A stretch of DNA of 64,000 bases. Origin: Liriodendron chinense (lineage: Eukaryota; Streptophyta; Magnoliopsida; Magnoliales; Magnoliaceae). A model generated the notes under the pieces. That model worked only from the letters and a program-made list of their open reading frames with translations. It was not told the origin of the DNA and ran no database searches. The stretch covers positions 1 through 64,000 of the forward strand of contig PVNU02002795.1 of the NCBI GenBank assembly GCA_003013855.2, given 5' to 3'. Below are positions 1 through 12,700 of the stretch, in pieces (positions within the stretch are counted from its first letter, which is position 1; every line of letters starts with the position of its first letter). A program made the translations under genes and the position numbers.

Positions 1-27
1 TCCTCTCTCTCTCTCTCTCTCTCTCCT
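1..27. repeat. (CT)n microsatellite at window edge
   Basis: The window opens in a run of CT dinucleotides, so the tract probably continues upstream of the window. Confidence 0.9.
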
Positions 28-190
28 TTTTGTTGTTTATAATGTTTGGATAGTTTTTTTCAACAGCGGGCAACCATATCCCCATCAAGCAAATGCGTGG
101 TGACGTAGTGGACATGTATATGCAAGACGTGAAGTTAAAATTTGAAGAAAATTTTCTCCCATTCAAGAGACTATGTAAAACAAGAGAGGT

Positions 191-231
191 GACTCTCTCT
201 CTCTCTCTCTCTCTCTCCTCTCTCCTCCTCC

Positions 232-267
<36 letters not shown>

Positions 268-352
268 CTCCTCTCTTCTCTCTCTCCTCTCTCTCTCTCT
301 CCTCTCCTCTCTCTCTCTCTCTCCTCTCTCTCCTCTCTCTCTCTCTCTCTTT
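191..352. repeat. Interrupted CT/CCT microsatellite
   Basis: A 160-bp polypyrimidine tract of CT units with occasional CCT interruptions. It yields long serine/leucine or arginine/glutamate frames on the two strands that are artefacts of the repeat. The flanking bases from 28 to 190 and 353 to 659 show no gene. Confidence 0.9.
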
Positions 353-659
353 TCCAGATAAATTATAGTAATCATTTTTTAATATGCATTTATAGCAAAC
401 ATTTAACTAGAACATTAAAAAAATGTTTAGATGGAGACATTGGTGTTGAATGATGACAATCCTGCAGCTGCACTTGTGAGACATTTATTTGATCGGGCAT
501 CACAAATATAGTCGTGGGCTCTTCTTCTTTGAGCTGGATTTTTGAGGTATAATTCCAAGTGTCATTTTTGTTAACTTCTTTTCATGTTCTTTGCATTGTA
601 TTTTTCTGCAATGGTTCATTATTTATTGCAATTTTTTTTTGTTTGGATGTTACTGTTAC

Positions 660-950
660 TGACCGGTTGTGCTAAAACTCGAGCTGTTGGGAACGAAAAA
701 ACAATGTATCTCGGGGGGTTTGCTGACGCCTCCAACACCTCCCCTCACGTGCGGGCGGTATATTGGCCCCACACATGATTTATCTAGGCTGATACACTAC
801 TGGATGCTCTATAATACCGAATTTGCAAACCCAAGACTTGAACACCGGGCGTCCTGCTCTGATACCTGTACTGACCGGTTGGCTAAAAGCTCGAGCTATT
901 AGGGGACGACAGAACAATGTATATCAGGAGGTTTGTTGACGCTCCCAACA
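660..950 (-). mobile_element. TRIM retrotransposon with 5-bp target duplication
   Basis: Two direct terminal repeats of about 78 bp (660-737 and 872-950) start TGACCGGTTG and end CCAACA. They flank about 130 bp with no coding capacity. Read on the minus strand, the segment next to the right-hand repeat is GGTATCAGAGC, the usual initiator-Met tRNA primer-binding site. The element is flanked by the perfect 5-bp duplication GTTAC (655-659 and 951-955). Small size, terminal direct repeats, primer site and target duplication together define a terminal-repeat retrotransposon in miniature, lying on the minus strand. It has no proteins and would have relied on a partner element. A relative lies at 8640-8941. 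Confidence 0.88.
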
Positions 951-2176
951 GTTACCTACAAGGAACTGAGATTGGAGCTATATATGTTTATGATCCTTTT
1001 TTTTTTAGGTTTGGCAAAGACTTATATTATAAACTTAATTACTAAAATGTAAAAATAAAAAAACCGTACTCAATTATTGTAGAACCTAGAAATTCGTCAG
1101 CTTTGTGTATGTAATTTGATTTTGAACCAAAGGACTAATGCCAGTCTGGATATCTGGCAGAGTTATGACTACACTATCATATCCCCACTCCCAACCCCAA
1201 CCTATATCTTGTGAAATATGGAGTGGGTTACCATAGAAGGGAAGACCCTCATAAAGACATGGCTTAACTTTTTTTTTTTGGTGAATAAGCAATTTTTATT
1301 CAAATAAGGGAAGTTACAATTGGGGAAGAGAATTCTAAATACAAGCCTTTGCAACTGAATACCTTGGTTGGAAATGTTGCTGGAAACAACATTAACAACA
1401 CTAGGAAACCAAGTACAATGAGATGTTTAGGCTCAAAGAAACATTCCCAGACTTGCTTGAAGAAATGCCAACCTCTAAGGTTCTTCCCACTTGCTTGATG
1501 CCCATTGCAAGAGATTTTTAGTAGTTCCATGCATTAGTGGACCATCAAAGAAAAGGAAAGAAAAATTCTGAGCCCCTCACACAGAAGAAGCCTCTGGTTT
1601 TGTAAACATATGATCACCCTTCCCATGCAGGATTGGAGAATGCAAATTTCACATTTCCATTGAGATCCTAAGAATGCCTCTCGTCTAGAAATATTCAAAT
1701 TCAAATCCCACACCCTTACCAGGGATAAATGGGAAAAGATGATGCACACAAGCGAAAGCAAAAAACGTCCACGAAAGAATCTCGATGCTGACAATCCATA
1801 GAACTTAGTGCCCAATAAAGCCCAATCAACTATAGCTCAGAACCATGATTGACCTTTCTATATAATACTTGATAAGGAGCAATCAATTTTGATGATGATT
1901 GATTGGATGGTTTAGATCATCTAGTCTCAAGTGATTATGAAGGACTCCTAAAAAAGAACAACAAAAGGATTCTAAAGGACCAACATTTGAATTCCTAAAA
2001 ATATGAATTTGATGAGGCCAAGCAAACAACAAACTAGAAAATCATGAATTTACCCTAGGAAAATCAAACAATAAATCCACTAAAACATTTACTACTAGGT
2101 TCGTGAAGATACCAATTAACGAACCTCCTAATTCATGAATTTATTAATTTCACGCAATCCAACACCCCATCAACTA
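951..2176. other. No gene; possible LINE 3' tail on the minus strand
   Basis: No gene is visible. Around 1268-1310 the minus strand reads as an AATAAA-containing A/T-rich tail followed by a run of A, as at the 3' end of a plant LINE or retrocopy. Open stretches upstream of it on the minus strand (about 1300-1815) match no family I recognise. The AT-rich remainder from 1860 to 2176 has nothing I can name. Confidence 0.4.
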
Positions 2177-2508
2177 GGATAACTACTCTGAATCCACAGA
2201 ACTACTGAGACTCCTCCATTAGTCTTCCTCGAATCCACGAGGGGATTATCTCAAATCCACGAAACCTTTTCTTTGATTCCACGAAGAAACAAGTAAACTC
2301 AAGTTTTGATTGATAATAATGAAGATTAACTACAAAAGAATTTAAAAGGATAATTTATAATAAAACTAAATCCTAGAAACCTAAGGAACCCTAATTACGT
2401 AACCTAGAAAGAGTTTGAGTCATAAACGGCTATCTTCCAGAAACGGAAAGAAATCGGCAAAATCGCGCAATCTGTATAATGCCTGTCGGGCGAAATTCAG
2501 CCGTGTAG

Positions 2509-2940
2509 CTATCCCAATCTTGGATCATCTTTCAGATCTTCATTCACTTGTGGCAGCACCACATCTGCAGTGGAGATTTGATCAACATATTGTTCGTCCT
2601 TTTCAACTGATTCTTCCTGCATTGAAGAAACAAACAGCTCAACAGAAGACGACTCCGCAAATTCTTCATCATGATCTAGGACAGCCACAGAAGAATGCTT
2701 ATCCACTTTAAAAGCTTTGAGAGGTTCTCCCGTGTCTGCATGGATGACATAAGTGTTGTTGATAGGGCTGGTGGCTTGTTGCAACACCGGCTCAACCAGA
2801 TCGCCCTGATCAATAATGGTGTATTGGAATCGTGCTAGTAGTTGTTGCTTCATCCGCAACCACGAGTGAATTGGTGGCTTCTCTACTTGCCTCAGACAGG
2901 ACTGAACGTGCATCCACCAATCCCAAGCGTCATCCGACAA
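2509..2940 (-). pseudogene. Gag-like fragment of an LTR retrotransposon
   Basis: An open stretch of 143 residues begins with a capsid-like segment: AWDWWMHV, then PPIHSW, then MKQQLLARF. This A-WW...I-W..MK..L..RF spacing is typical of the retrotransposon gag domain of Ty3-type elements. The downstream acidic stretch (VEKDEQYVDQ and similar) resembles the linker beyond gag. No zinc knuckle, protease or reverse transcriptase follows, because the body of the element is deleted up to the left LTR. This is a remnant, not a host gene. Confidence 0.55.
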
Positions 2941-3335
2941 ATGGCATGTCGTTGATTACAATTCTTCTCTCCTCTGGAATCAGATTGTAGCCGAAGAAGT
3001 ATTCGACTCCTCCTAAGTCCAATCATAGACGTTACTCCGGCCATCGAAGTTAGGAATGTTTATCTCCCTCTTGTAGTATCGATCTGTCCGATCTAATCGG
3101 TGTACCTGACTGTCACCATACATATACGTGTCTCTGCAATGAATCTTGCTTTGAACACGTGGCAGAATCGGCGCATCCGCAAACGGTAGAGGGGGTGCCT
3201 ATAGCCCTTGCATGGTCCTCCACCTCTCCCGGTGGAAAGCTTCCATTCTTTCCGATGATGATGAATCCCCGGATCACCGTCCACAGGATTTTGTCCTTGC
3301 CTTGCAAAGAGAAATCGGCTCGAGGTTGTTCCTCT

Positions 3336-3347
3336 CTCTAATACCAA
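3336..3347 (-). other. Primer-binding site for initiator-Met tRNA
   Basis: The minus strand reads TTGGTATTAGAG two bases past the inner end of the LTR at 3350. It differs by little from the standard TGGTATCAGAG and marks the 5' side of the element. Confidence 0.65.
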
Positions 3348-4629
3348 CTTGGCGCAGGTAGACGGGGTGAGATCGAGCACCGTCTCTACCACAAGATAAC
3401 TACTCCAAATCCAGGGAGTTATTGGGACTCCTCAACTAGTCTTCCTCGAATCCACGAGGGGATATCTCGAATTCACGAGACCTTTTCTTCGATTCCACAA
3501 AGAACAGAGTAAAACTCAAGTTTGATGATAATAATGAAGATTAAACTACAAACGAATTTAAAAGGAGTATTTATAATAAAACTAAATCCTAGAAAACCTA
3601 AGAAACCCTAATTACATAACCTAGAAGAGTTTGAGTCATAAATGGAAACTATCTTCCAGAAATGGAAAGAAATCGGCAAAAATTGTTTAATCTGTATACG
3701 CCTGTCGGGCGCTATCGACCGGTTGTTGGGGGGCTCCGACCGGTTGGAGTTGAGTGGTGACCGATCGGCTAGTGCTCAAAACAGTCCAGCGAGTTGGGTT
3801 CTTTCTGGGCGAATATTCGGCTTGTCCTTGGGTATGCACGATCGGTCATCAGATGACGTTTCTTTTGAGTCTTCGCTCATTCGTCCTCCGGTCCATCTCC
3901 ATCATGAAGATCGTCGATCCTCGCCCACGATCATGAGGCCCACTCCCTACATCAAATGGGCTGTTTGGATTGGTGGAAACCAAAAGTAGATGATGAGGAA
4001 AGGAAAATGTCGCATCTGATGGAAAACTTTTGAATAGGAAAGCTATGGAAAAGAATCCTTACATAACCTGGTTGTTTAGCGTACATGATGTCAATGGAAA
4101 TGTGGAATTGTTAATGGTCAAAAGGCGAGTTGTGTCACGCCCCGAAATTCGGGACTCAAGTACAACAACCCAAAGCCCGAGTTCCAAGGTGTGAATTGAA
4201 AATTTGAGCGTAGATTCCATGAGATTTCATTCCACACTTCGCATAACTAAAATAAATCCCAATATAAAGTTTCTTTTCCACTAATATTTATTACATTGAA
4301 TTTTACAAGATAAAATAGATCAACTACAATTGGCGTTTGAGTAACACGTGACCATCTGAATACTCTGCTCTGTCTACGTCTTTTCCTTCCTGAAAACGTG
4401 CAAGAACTGTGGTGATTTTGGTGAGCTAAAAGCCCAGTAAGGTCATTTCCATCACAGGTAATATTCCAGTTAATAAAAGATAGGACGTGAATCATCAACG
4501 GATAGAATTGTATGAAATATAGAAGGATAAGGTTTATGATTGATACACTTTATGATTTATTATTAATAGAACATGATTATCATGATGTCATGTATGTCAT
4601 GATACGTGTGAGAGCAATAAACGTCTAGG

Positions 4630-4881
4630 AACTCGCTGCCACTGAACATTAGGAACCTGTCGCAAATCAACCATGCTCACCTAACTGGTACAGCGAGGCG
4701 GCAAATCAACCATGCACCACTGATCCAACCGAGCAAATCAACCATGCTCAATAAGTGAAACGACCAGAACTCGCTGCCACTGAACATTAGGAACCTGTCG
4801 CAAATCAACCATGCTCACCTAACCGGTACAGCGAGGCGACAAATCAACCATGCACGCCAGGAGTCAAATCAACCATGCTCT
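4630..4881. repeat. Tandem motif block inside the solo LTR
   Basis: A segment starting AACTCGCTGCCACTGAAC is repeated after 139 bp (4630 and 4769). Within the two units the 13-mer AAATCAACCATGC occurs six times at irregular 30-65-bp spacing. The preceding bases differ between copies (GC, GGC, GAGC, GAC, GTC), so the 13-mer itself is the conserved part. Confidence 0.85.
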
Positions 4882-5504
4882 GTTCTGTCGCAGTGTATAA
4901 ATGTATGTGCATGTTATGAATTATGGAAGCATTCATCAAGCATACTATGCGTTCAAAATTTCAATTTCAATCACACCATGCATAAGATGTATGCATTCAA
5001 GGAATCTTTCATCTATCTCTGATGTTTATTGTTAATCAAGGGAGTTGAGGATGATGTATGTTACGTAAGGTTTGAACCCACAATAACATCTTGTGTATTT
5101 AAGTTTAAGTTATGACTATGTAAGTTTTCACTTGTGTGACTAGAAGGGAAAGTCGTGAAAGGAAATTTAACCCATGCCTAACCTCTACGTAAGATCCTAC
5201 GAAAACTAAAGAAGTGTCATCGGGAAGAACAAGGAAACTAGAAGAGATCCCCTTAACTAAGATCTAGTACATATGCCTGGAAAATAAAACAAAGGTATAC
5301 ATCTTAACCTAGATAAGAAGAAGTTGAAAAATCGATCATTAGTTGTGGATAAAAAGGATGGAAGGATTTCAACACAATAGGAAGAAAATTGAAAGAATAT
5401 CAACATGAAAATTCTTAGATGAATCACTCACACATATGACGACGTGTTCCGCGCTTTGAAAAATAGTCCTGGTTCAAGTCTGAGTTGACTCAACGGGCCG
5501 GATC

Positions 5505-5925
5505 GGCTCTCTCTATCTCTCTCTCTCTATCTCTCTCTCTCCTCCTTTTCTTCTCTTCTTTCTGTTTTTTTTTCTTCTTTATTCTTTAGCTTCTTTCTTT
5601 ATTCTTTTCTTCTTCTCTTCTTTCTTCTTCTCTTTCTTCCTTTCTGACTTTCTTCCTCATTCTCTTTCTTCTTTTCTTCTTCTTCTTCTTCTTCTTCTTT
5701 CATTTTTTCTTCTCCTCTTCTCTGTTTTTCTCTTCTCTTTTTTCTTCATTCCTTTCTTCTTTCTCTTGGCCTGGCCACTGCCCCAGCATCAACAGCAGCA
5801 ACAACATACTCTCTCTCTCTATCTTCTACTCTCTCTCCTCTTCTCTCTCCTAACGTCTCACTCTCTCTCTCTCACTCCAACGTCTCTATCTCTCTCTCAC
5901 GGATCTTTCTCTCTCTCACTCTCCA
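5505..5925. repeat. Long pyrimidine-rich tract within the solo LTR
   Basis: About 420 bp are mainly CT, TTC and CTT runs on the plus strand. Such tracts are common near the transcription start of plant LTRs. Frames across it are low-complexity and not coding. Confidence 0.8.
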
Positions 5926-7517
5926 TGACGTTTTCTGAAGAGAGGAAGAGATAGAGGATGGGCTCTTATAGCCGTGTTAAACAGTCCCACGATCGGAAGT
6001 GGGGTTGATAAGCTTTCCTATTCCAAGAAGGATTCAATTCCTTGTATCACATATCCTACACGTTTGGGACCGTTGGGAAGATAGGTGGGGTCTAGACGAC
6101 CCTAGTACAGCTGTTCTTGTACTCCCATGCAAGGTGGAATGCGAGATCTTGGCGGTTTTTAGCCACCATTGATTGTAAGTCACGGACCGGCGTACACTAT
6201 AGATGAAGTAAAAGATTAAAAAAAACTTCAAAGGGGACCTCCACTGTCGAGGGGAGGTCGGATGGACGGCTTGGATTGCTAGATGGGGTCCACTATGATG
6301 GACGGTGTGGACGGACAGAGACGGCAGCGCCGTCCGCTGTTTACACAGCAAGGAAGAAGGATTCGAATGGGATTCTTTTGTTTTTTTTTTTTTTTTTTTT
6401 AACGTGCGTCGCACGTAATGTACATTTTATGCTCCTCTTTGCACGCGGGGTCTACTTGAAGTTGATCTATACCGTTTGCTCCATCTAATATGTGAATAAC
6501 GCAAAATAAATCACTGATAAGAAAAATGAGGCAAATCCGAGTTACGGCGGCCCACTTATGACCCGATTTCTGATTAGAGCATTTGTAGAATGATCGAAGG
6601 GTTGAAATTTGACGTGTATGGTTAGATCGTGTCCTAAAACTAGTATATAGAGTTTCGTGTGAAAATGATTTCCAGAAATCATAAAACTTAAAAAGGTGGT
6701 ATAACTTAAGTTTAACTAATGGCATTTTGTAATTATCATAACTTTACGAGTTTTTGTAAAATCTATCACTTCCATGTTATTCTCGGGTTTATTCTAAGCA
6801 ACTTTAATAAAGAGACCATATAGTAATTCCCTACGGATGATTTATTATTAATTTATCAATATTTCAATTTATTTAAATTATTAAATAATTAACTAAATTA
6901 TAATTTAAATTATTCTAAATCCTAGGGTGTTACAAACACACCCGAGCAGGTTCATAGGGCCAAGAAATCACTGGTCTAAGCATATGCCTTGTGACGGACA
7001 CGATGTACGGTCATATTTATGGACAGACATGTGTATAGGATGATGTACGGCGGTTTTACATTGATCGCGTAATTCGAAATCGGAGTGGACGGTTAAATCT
7101 TCCGGTTCTAGCAACGATAGATCATTCTAACGGTCAGTTTATTGATTTAGCTAAGTATACTGAGTTTTCAAAGGCTTTAAAAAGTGTTAGAATGCGTATA
7201 AAAGTATATACTGTGTGTGTATGCGTGTGAACAACATAGCCTTATAATTTAAATTTTTCACGTGTGAACATGCACTCGTGTACTTACTCGTGCGTTCCAA
7301 ATTTTCGGGGTATTACAAGTTGTCTCTAAAAAAGGTGGGAAACTCATTTCTTAGGTTTTAGAAAGTAAAAGGAGACCCCTTTCCAAGGAAAGTTGTGAAA
7401 AGGAAAATTTATTTCCTTTGTCCTCGTCTTTTGCAAATGAGGGAAACTATCACACCTAATGAAATTGATTTCCTTTTCCACTGTGGAATCCTATTTTCCA
7501 ATGATTAAAACAGCCCC

Positions 7518-8639
7518 TTAGTTTATTTCATAATACTTTTTCTTATTAATATTCCAGATGGTGTTACCACATACTCAGATATTAACTTGACCACATGCCA
7601 ACCTGCCTCAAGTGTATATTCCATGAATATATGATAACCAGCCATAGGTGTGTATCCCCCAAGTGATGAATATGCTAGGTGTATTTTACATTAATTAGTG
7701 ATGCACTAGTATTTCACCACTGGTGGTGATTCATTTCAAGTGTATTATGGCATTAAGCATCTTCATCTAATATAGTGCATTTCGCAATGGGTGGGCTCTG
7801 TATCCTTTGAAACTTTATTGGTGAAAGATTTTTTTTTTTTTTTTTTTTTCCATGTAGTACTCGAAAGGACTAGCCCTAGCATCTAAGACTTGGCTACCTT
7901 TTATTCAATCCAGTGTTTGAAATGAATCACCAATAGGTTCTTGCAAATGAATGTTGAAAGCAATTATGATTGACTTTATTTTAAGCTTAGTTGCAGGATC
8001 CTTCTAATATAGTGCCACTCCCACTTCAAATCATGCTTCAGAATTGCGCTCCCACTCTGCTTCCTAGATGTTTACACTAGCTAACATTTTTAAACAGACA
8101 TGTCCCTGCTCCACACCCAAACTTGTTGCTGCTTCACGCTTTGTGCAACTATAGTTTTAAGACTCGATAATAGTGGCCAAACTCGGTCATGACCATGATT
8201 GTGTGAAGAGTCAATTACAACTGCTAAGTTGAATATGACTTGCTAGATTCGACCTTGTTGTTCTTCCTGCTCTTTTTATGAGAATCTCTTGAAATAAATT
8301 TGGGAAATAAGGAAATAGGGAAAAGGGAAAATTTACAGAAATAAAAAGAAATGTTATTCACTATTATTAAACCGTCCTAACAGCACACTATTATATAACT
8401 TTCTCTGTTGAGCATGGGTGTTCTTACTAGCTTAATTGTATCTCTCTGCATGCCATTTCATTCTCTTCTGTCCCATTCCTGTCTTCCATTAACATGGCCT
8501 GCTATCCAAAAGGCCCACACTGAACATTTTGGGTAAGACTTGAGGGTAGATGTGTTCATTAGCAGGGTGGGGTTTTGTCTTTCAACCAAATCTTCCCTAT
8601 GCCCTTTAGAATCACTATATAGGTGGACAGGTGTATTAC
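7518..8639. other. No gene seen
   Basis: AT-rich sequence with a 21-base T run near 7830. I see no coding potential, no terminal repeats and no RNA gene. Confidence 0.6.
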
Positions 8640-8941
8640 TGCCCGGTTGCGCTAAAAGCTTAAGCTGTTAGGGAACGGCCAGAACAATGAATATCAGGGG
8701 GTTTGCCGACGCCTCCAACGCCTCCCCTCACATGCGGGCTCTATACTGGGCTCCGCACGTGATACTCTGGGCTCAAATAACACCAAATGCCCAAAATACC
8801 AAAAATTTGCAAACCCCAGGACTTGAACACCAGATGTGTTGCTCTAATACCATGTTACTACCCGGTTGCGCTAAAAGCTTAAGCTGTTAGGGAACGGCAG
8901 CAGAACAATGTATATCAGGGGGTTTGCTGACACCTCCAACA
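8640..8941 (-). mobile_element. TRIM retrotransposon, same family as 660-950
   Basis: Terminal direct repeats at 8640-8720 and 8859-8941 share the block CGGTTGCGCTAAAAGCTTAA and the block ending CTCCAAC. They flank about 140 bp of non-coding sequence. On the minus strand, next to the right repeat, is ATGGTATTAGAGCA, the initiator-Met tRNA primer site. The repeats match the element at 660-950 closely. The left flank is ATTAC and the right AGGTG, so no target duplication survives and the right end may have been altered. Confidence 0.82.
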
Positions 8942-9654
8942 AGGTGACCAAAGTTATCCTTGGGGAACTAGGCAACTTTATAAAAATGTGATGAAGGCTG
9001 CTCCTGTCCTTTGTTTGATTTAGCTCTCCCACACAGAAAACAGATGTTAACTTAAGATGTTAATGCCATGTTGACAGTACCATTCAATGGTCTGTTGGTT
9101 TTATAGTGCCTCGAAGAGCCAATTTGACTCGTTTGACTGTTTTGTTCAGGAACTTGGTTATTAGTGACCTTTATTGATCAATGGAACAGAATGACTCGCT
9201 TTTCTTTGTGCTTGATTATTAATTGTGATTGGAAACTTGAATGAATTAACATATTATAGGGATTTCTAATGGAATCTCTTTTATGCCCTGGAGAAGAATG
9301 AAATGGACATAACTGCTAAGGATCCTCATCAAGCTATACAAGATTCTACAGAATTCTCATCTTTACTATAATGGGATTATTTGTACAATATCCTCACCAC
9401 AACTGTACAAGAGACATCTTTACTATGTTGGGATTACCGTACATGTACAGGATCCTCATCACAACTGTACAAGAGATATCTTAAGATTTATTCTTTGTAA
9501 ATCACGTATGTTGTACACCTCTATTTTAGTGAAGGGCTACAACCCTAATGAAAATCATTAGACAATTTAAATTCGTTCTCCTTTTAATAACAGCCCAGAT
9601 ATGTTATTGAAGAGTTGACGACTCATATTCTTGAGTACCTGAAATTTTCCATGA

Positions 9655-9718
<64 letters not shown>

Positions 9719-12700
9719 GTGGGTTTAGGCAACCCATATCAAGATGTGGTTATCCGGGGTGATATGAATCGATGATAAGCAGGATGGATTAATCTCCACC
9801 CTGGGGCATGTAGTTGCCATCACCCTTCTCACATGAGAGTAGGGATAATCATTGGCGTAGTGCTAGGCTCGATTGAATGTGTATTGGATGTATCACATCA
9901 AGTCTCCTAACGAAGAGCACTCATCATGTGGGGCTTTGATACACCTTTGGATGCTACATAGGTTGTTGATGTATATGTGTTATTGGATTCTCATATTAAA
10001 ATTCAGTTGAGGCTTGATGTACTTTAAAAAGGATACCTCCTGTGTCCAGGTCAAAGTTTAGTGGCTAGATCTCACCTTTTAGATGCCCCATCAAGATCAA
10101 ATCATTGTTCAGCATTGTTAAATGTTTTCAAAAGGTTTTATGATGATTTTAGTCGTTGCATATTTTGTTTTTATCAAGCTTGGTAGAATTTTGATGGTAA
10201 GATCTTTTAATGTCCACTGTTGAGCCTTGCGTTGGGTTTTAGAGGTCTAGATTGCATACCACAGTAAAGTGGAAAGGATATGTCTTTTTGGGTCTGTGAA
10301 TTAGGCATGAAGAGAGACTTGATGTTGTAGGGCATATACTGGTCCATAGGGTGGTGGAGCACCGAATCAGTGCTAAACAAGAAATCTTAGATCTCTTATA
10401 AATAAATCCTATTTCTAAAGGGAATAAGACCTAAAATGAAAATGTCCCCCTACCCCTGTAGGTGGATGTCCACACACACGCGCACGCACACAGAAGGAGA
10501 GAGAATCTTCTCTCATCCCTTCTCTTCATCTTCTGGTGGCCCACCTGATCAATGACTCTTCTTCTCCAACCATTCTCTACAGCTTGCAGTGTCAAGAATT
10601 GGTGGGTTTGGTCTCATTCTTCGATTGTAGATAGATCGAGAGAGGCTTTCTCAATTAGAGAAGGAACGAAATTGATTCATCGTATCAGAAGCTTGAGGCT
10701 TAAGGTCTGATCTGAACCACCATTCAAATTAAGGCTTAAATTTTTTTTTCTGTTTAGATGTAGATTGATGTTAAACTATTAAAAATCAAGTTTTGAAAAG
10801 TTTCTACACCTCCATCTTTCAAAAATTGCAGCATGGTAATGGATCTATGACCTCAAAAACAGTAGATGGCACAATGGATGCTTGCGAATTACCTGGAAAC
10901 AATGATGGACTTTCAATGGTCCCCAGATGATGTGAATGTTGACCATTTCATGGAAATAAAAAATTATTATGCCCCTCATGCCATAATTCATCATTGTATT
11001 GGGGTGAATGCAGCTCGTCTAGATTCCCAAAGCATCTAGAACATAGAGAGGGATGACATTGATTAATGGCCCCCTATCTGTCGGGGCTTGGCGAGTGGCA
11101 ACATTTCTGGTGTAGTAGAAACAAACAACTATGGTTGTGATTGAGGTTTTAGAAATAGAGGCCATGGTACGAGAAAGTGATTTTGTATTGGGGTTGGTAG
11201 TTCTCAGTCCCTTTAGGATGCTTGTTGGTGGATGGCTCAATGGCACATCATCAAGGAAGAAGGGCTCACACATTACTTTGCCACCTCAACCAAATGGTCA
11301 ATTGTCCTGGTTTGGATTCCTTCAGGTATGTCGAGGAACACATGCACTACCCCTTATGAATAAGCCACCTTGATGAGGGCATTTTCTAAATAGCTTCAGG
11401 CCTTGAAGTGATGCACAGGCAGTGGCCATCTTCATATGGGTGATGGTGTCATATATTATTTTTCGACCCAGATTGTTGATTGGGGACGTGTAAGGGCATT
11501 GTCCCTCACATGGAGGGGCCATTTCTTCAGCCTTATCAGTCTCCTTGGTCTATGTTGCAGCTTGGCAGTGAGTGAGGATAGTCGCCAGCTTCACTTGAAC
11601 CTCCTCTTTGATCGGTTGGAAAGAATATTCGTAATTGCTGGCACCTTTAGACCCCTTCTTCGATTGGAATGAGAAAGAGTCATCAATATTGCTTTGTCGT
11701 CTGCAAGGTTTTGAATGATGATATTGGTGAATGTGTTGGCTGGGCCTAAAAACAATATGATGTGGGCTGTATTGGACTATATCAGACCCATAACGGATGA
11801 TACAGGTCCATTTTGGCCACACAAAAAAATCTTTGCCCAAAAAAAATTGAAAAATTATCAGGAAAATGGGAAGAATGTAAAACATGGGAATCTATCATGG
11901 TCTTAACATGTGCTAAATGGTATCAAACCATTATTTGATAAGAGCGTTGTTTGCCAGCTTGATCTGCTGAAAGTCAACCAAATAGGCTTCTAATCAAACA
12001 CATATCAAGCATGCTTTGGTAGATAATAACACATTATATTGAATTAAAACAAAAGGAAGATGAAAAACAAGAAAAATTATCATTTTTGCCTTTTTTCCAA
12101 TTTTTCCTCAAGTGGTTCAGTATGCTTCAGTTCATCAAATATCATTCGAGCACTGCGTTTCAATTTTGAAAATAAGCCTAGATCTAGTATAAAATGAGTT
12201 TTTAAGCACCCCCATGGGCAAAATGAAGAAGAAACAAGAAAAAGAACAGAAATGGGGCTTTTATAGTCGTATCTTACTGCATCGGCCATATCAGTCCTTT
12301 ATTGGTGTGCCCTTTTTCTTTTCTTTTTGAAACGGACTGGTTCACGCTCTTATCATTTAACAGGGGTGGTTGATACAGTGACAATGTGGCTGATATGGCC
12401 ATATCATCATCATCATCTAACCCTTAACCCAACTAATTGGGGTCAGCCTACATGAATCCTTTTCCGCTGCTACATGAATTCATTCCACCTGTATAAAGGA
12501 AGATTGTGTCAAGTACTAAGGTTGGCAGCCAGCGTCAAACTTATGCCATAACTTCGACATGATATGGCCATATTATAACTGATTTTGAAAACCATGGTTA
12601 TGTGACTTTCGCGATCTTGTAGGGGACACCTTTGGTGGTTTAGGCAGCTTGCTACCTAATCCTTGGGAGGTTGGCCTTAGTTCCACGAGCCTTCTCCCCT

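Larger units (their letters stand above)
2177..3951 (-). mobile_element. Truncated LTR retrotransposon
   Basis: A direct repeat of about 315 bp occurs at 2177-2491 and 3394-3711. The right-hand repeat can be extended to a full LTR at 3350-3951 that starts TGGCGCAGG and ends CCCTACA on the plus strand (TG...CA ends). Immediately left of it, the minus strand reads TTGGTATTAGAG, a near-match to the initiator-Met primer site. A gag-like remnant follows at 2509-2940, also on the minus strand. The element therefore runs right to left: 5' LTR at 3350-3951, leader, gag piece, then a shortened 3' LTR. No pol genes remain. The left LTR lacks both ends, so no target duplication can be read. Confidence 0.75.
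4133..7317. mobile_element. Solo LTR of about 3.2 kb
   Basis: The unit starts TGTCACGCCCCGAAATTCGG and ends TTTTCGGGGTATTACA, giving TG...CA ends. It is bounded by the exact 5-bp duplication AGTTG (4128-4132 and 7318-7322). No internal retrotransposon region and no second LTR are present, so this is the product of recombination between the two LTRs of a full element. At 3185 bp it is unusually long for an LTR, a size seen in some Ty3-type lineages. It contains a motif-repeat block (4630-4880) and a long CT-rich tract (5505-5925). Its short open frames are not genes. Confidence 0.85.
3958..7517. mobile_element. Inverted-repeat element split by the solo LTR
   Basis: The left edge reads GGGCTGTTTGGATTGG, and the right edge is its imperfect complement, CCAATG...CAGCCCC. 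The sequence between the edges, apart from the solo LTR at 4133-7322, is about 370 bp of A/G-rich sequence typical of GGGC(C/T)TGTTTGG-ended MITEs. The solo LTR would have inserted into this older element. No clear target duplication is visible at its outer edges, so the class (PIF/Harbinger or hAT) is uncertain. Confidence 0.5.

Noticed and set aside
93..375. Ser/Leu-rich and Arg/Glu-rich frames
   Set aside because: They are translations of a CT microsatellite.
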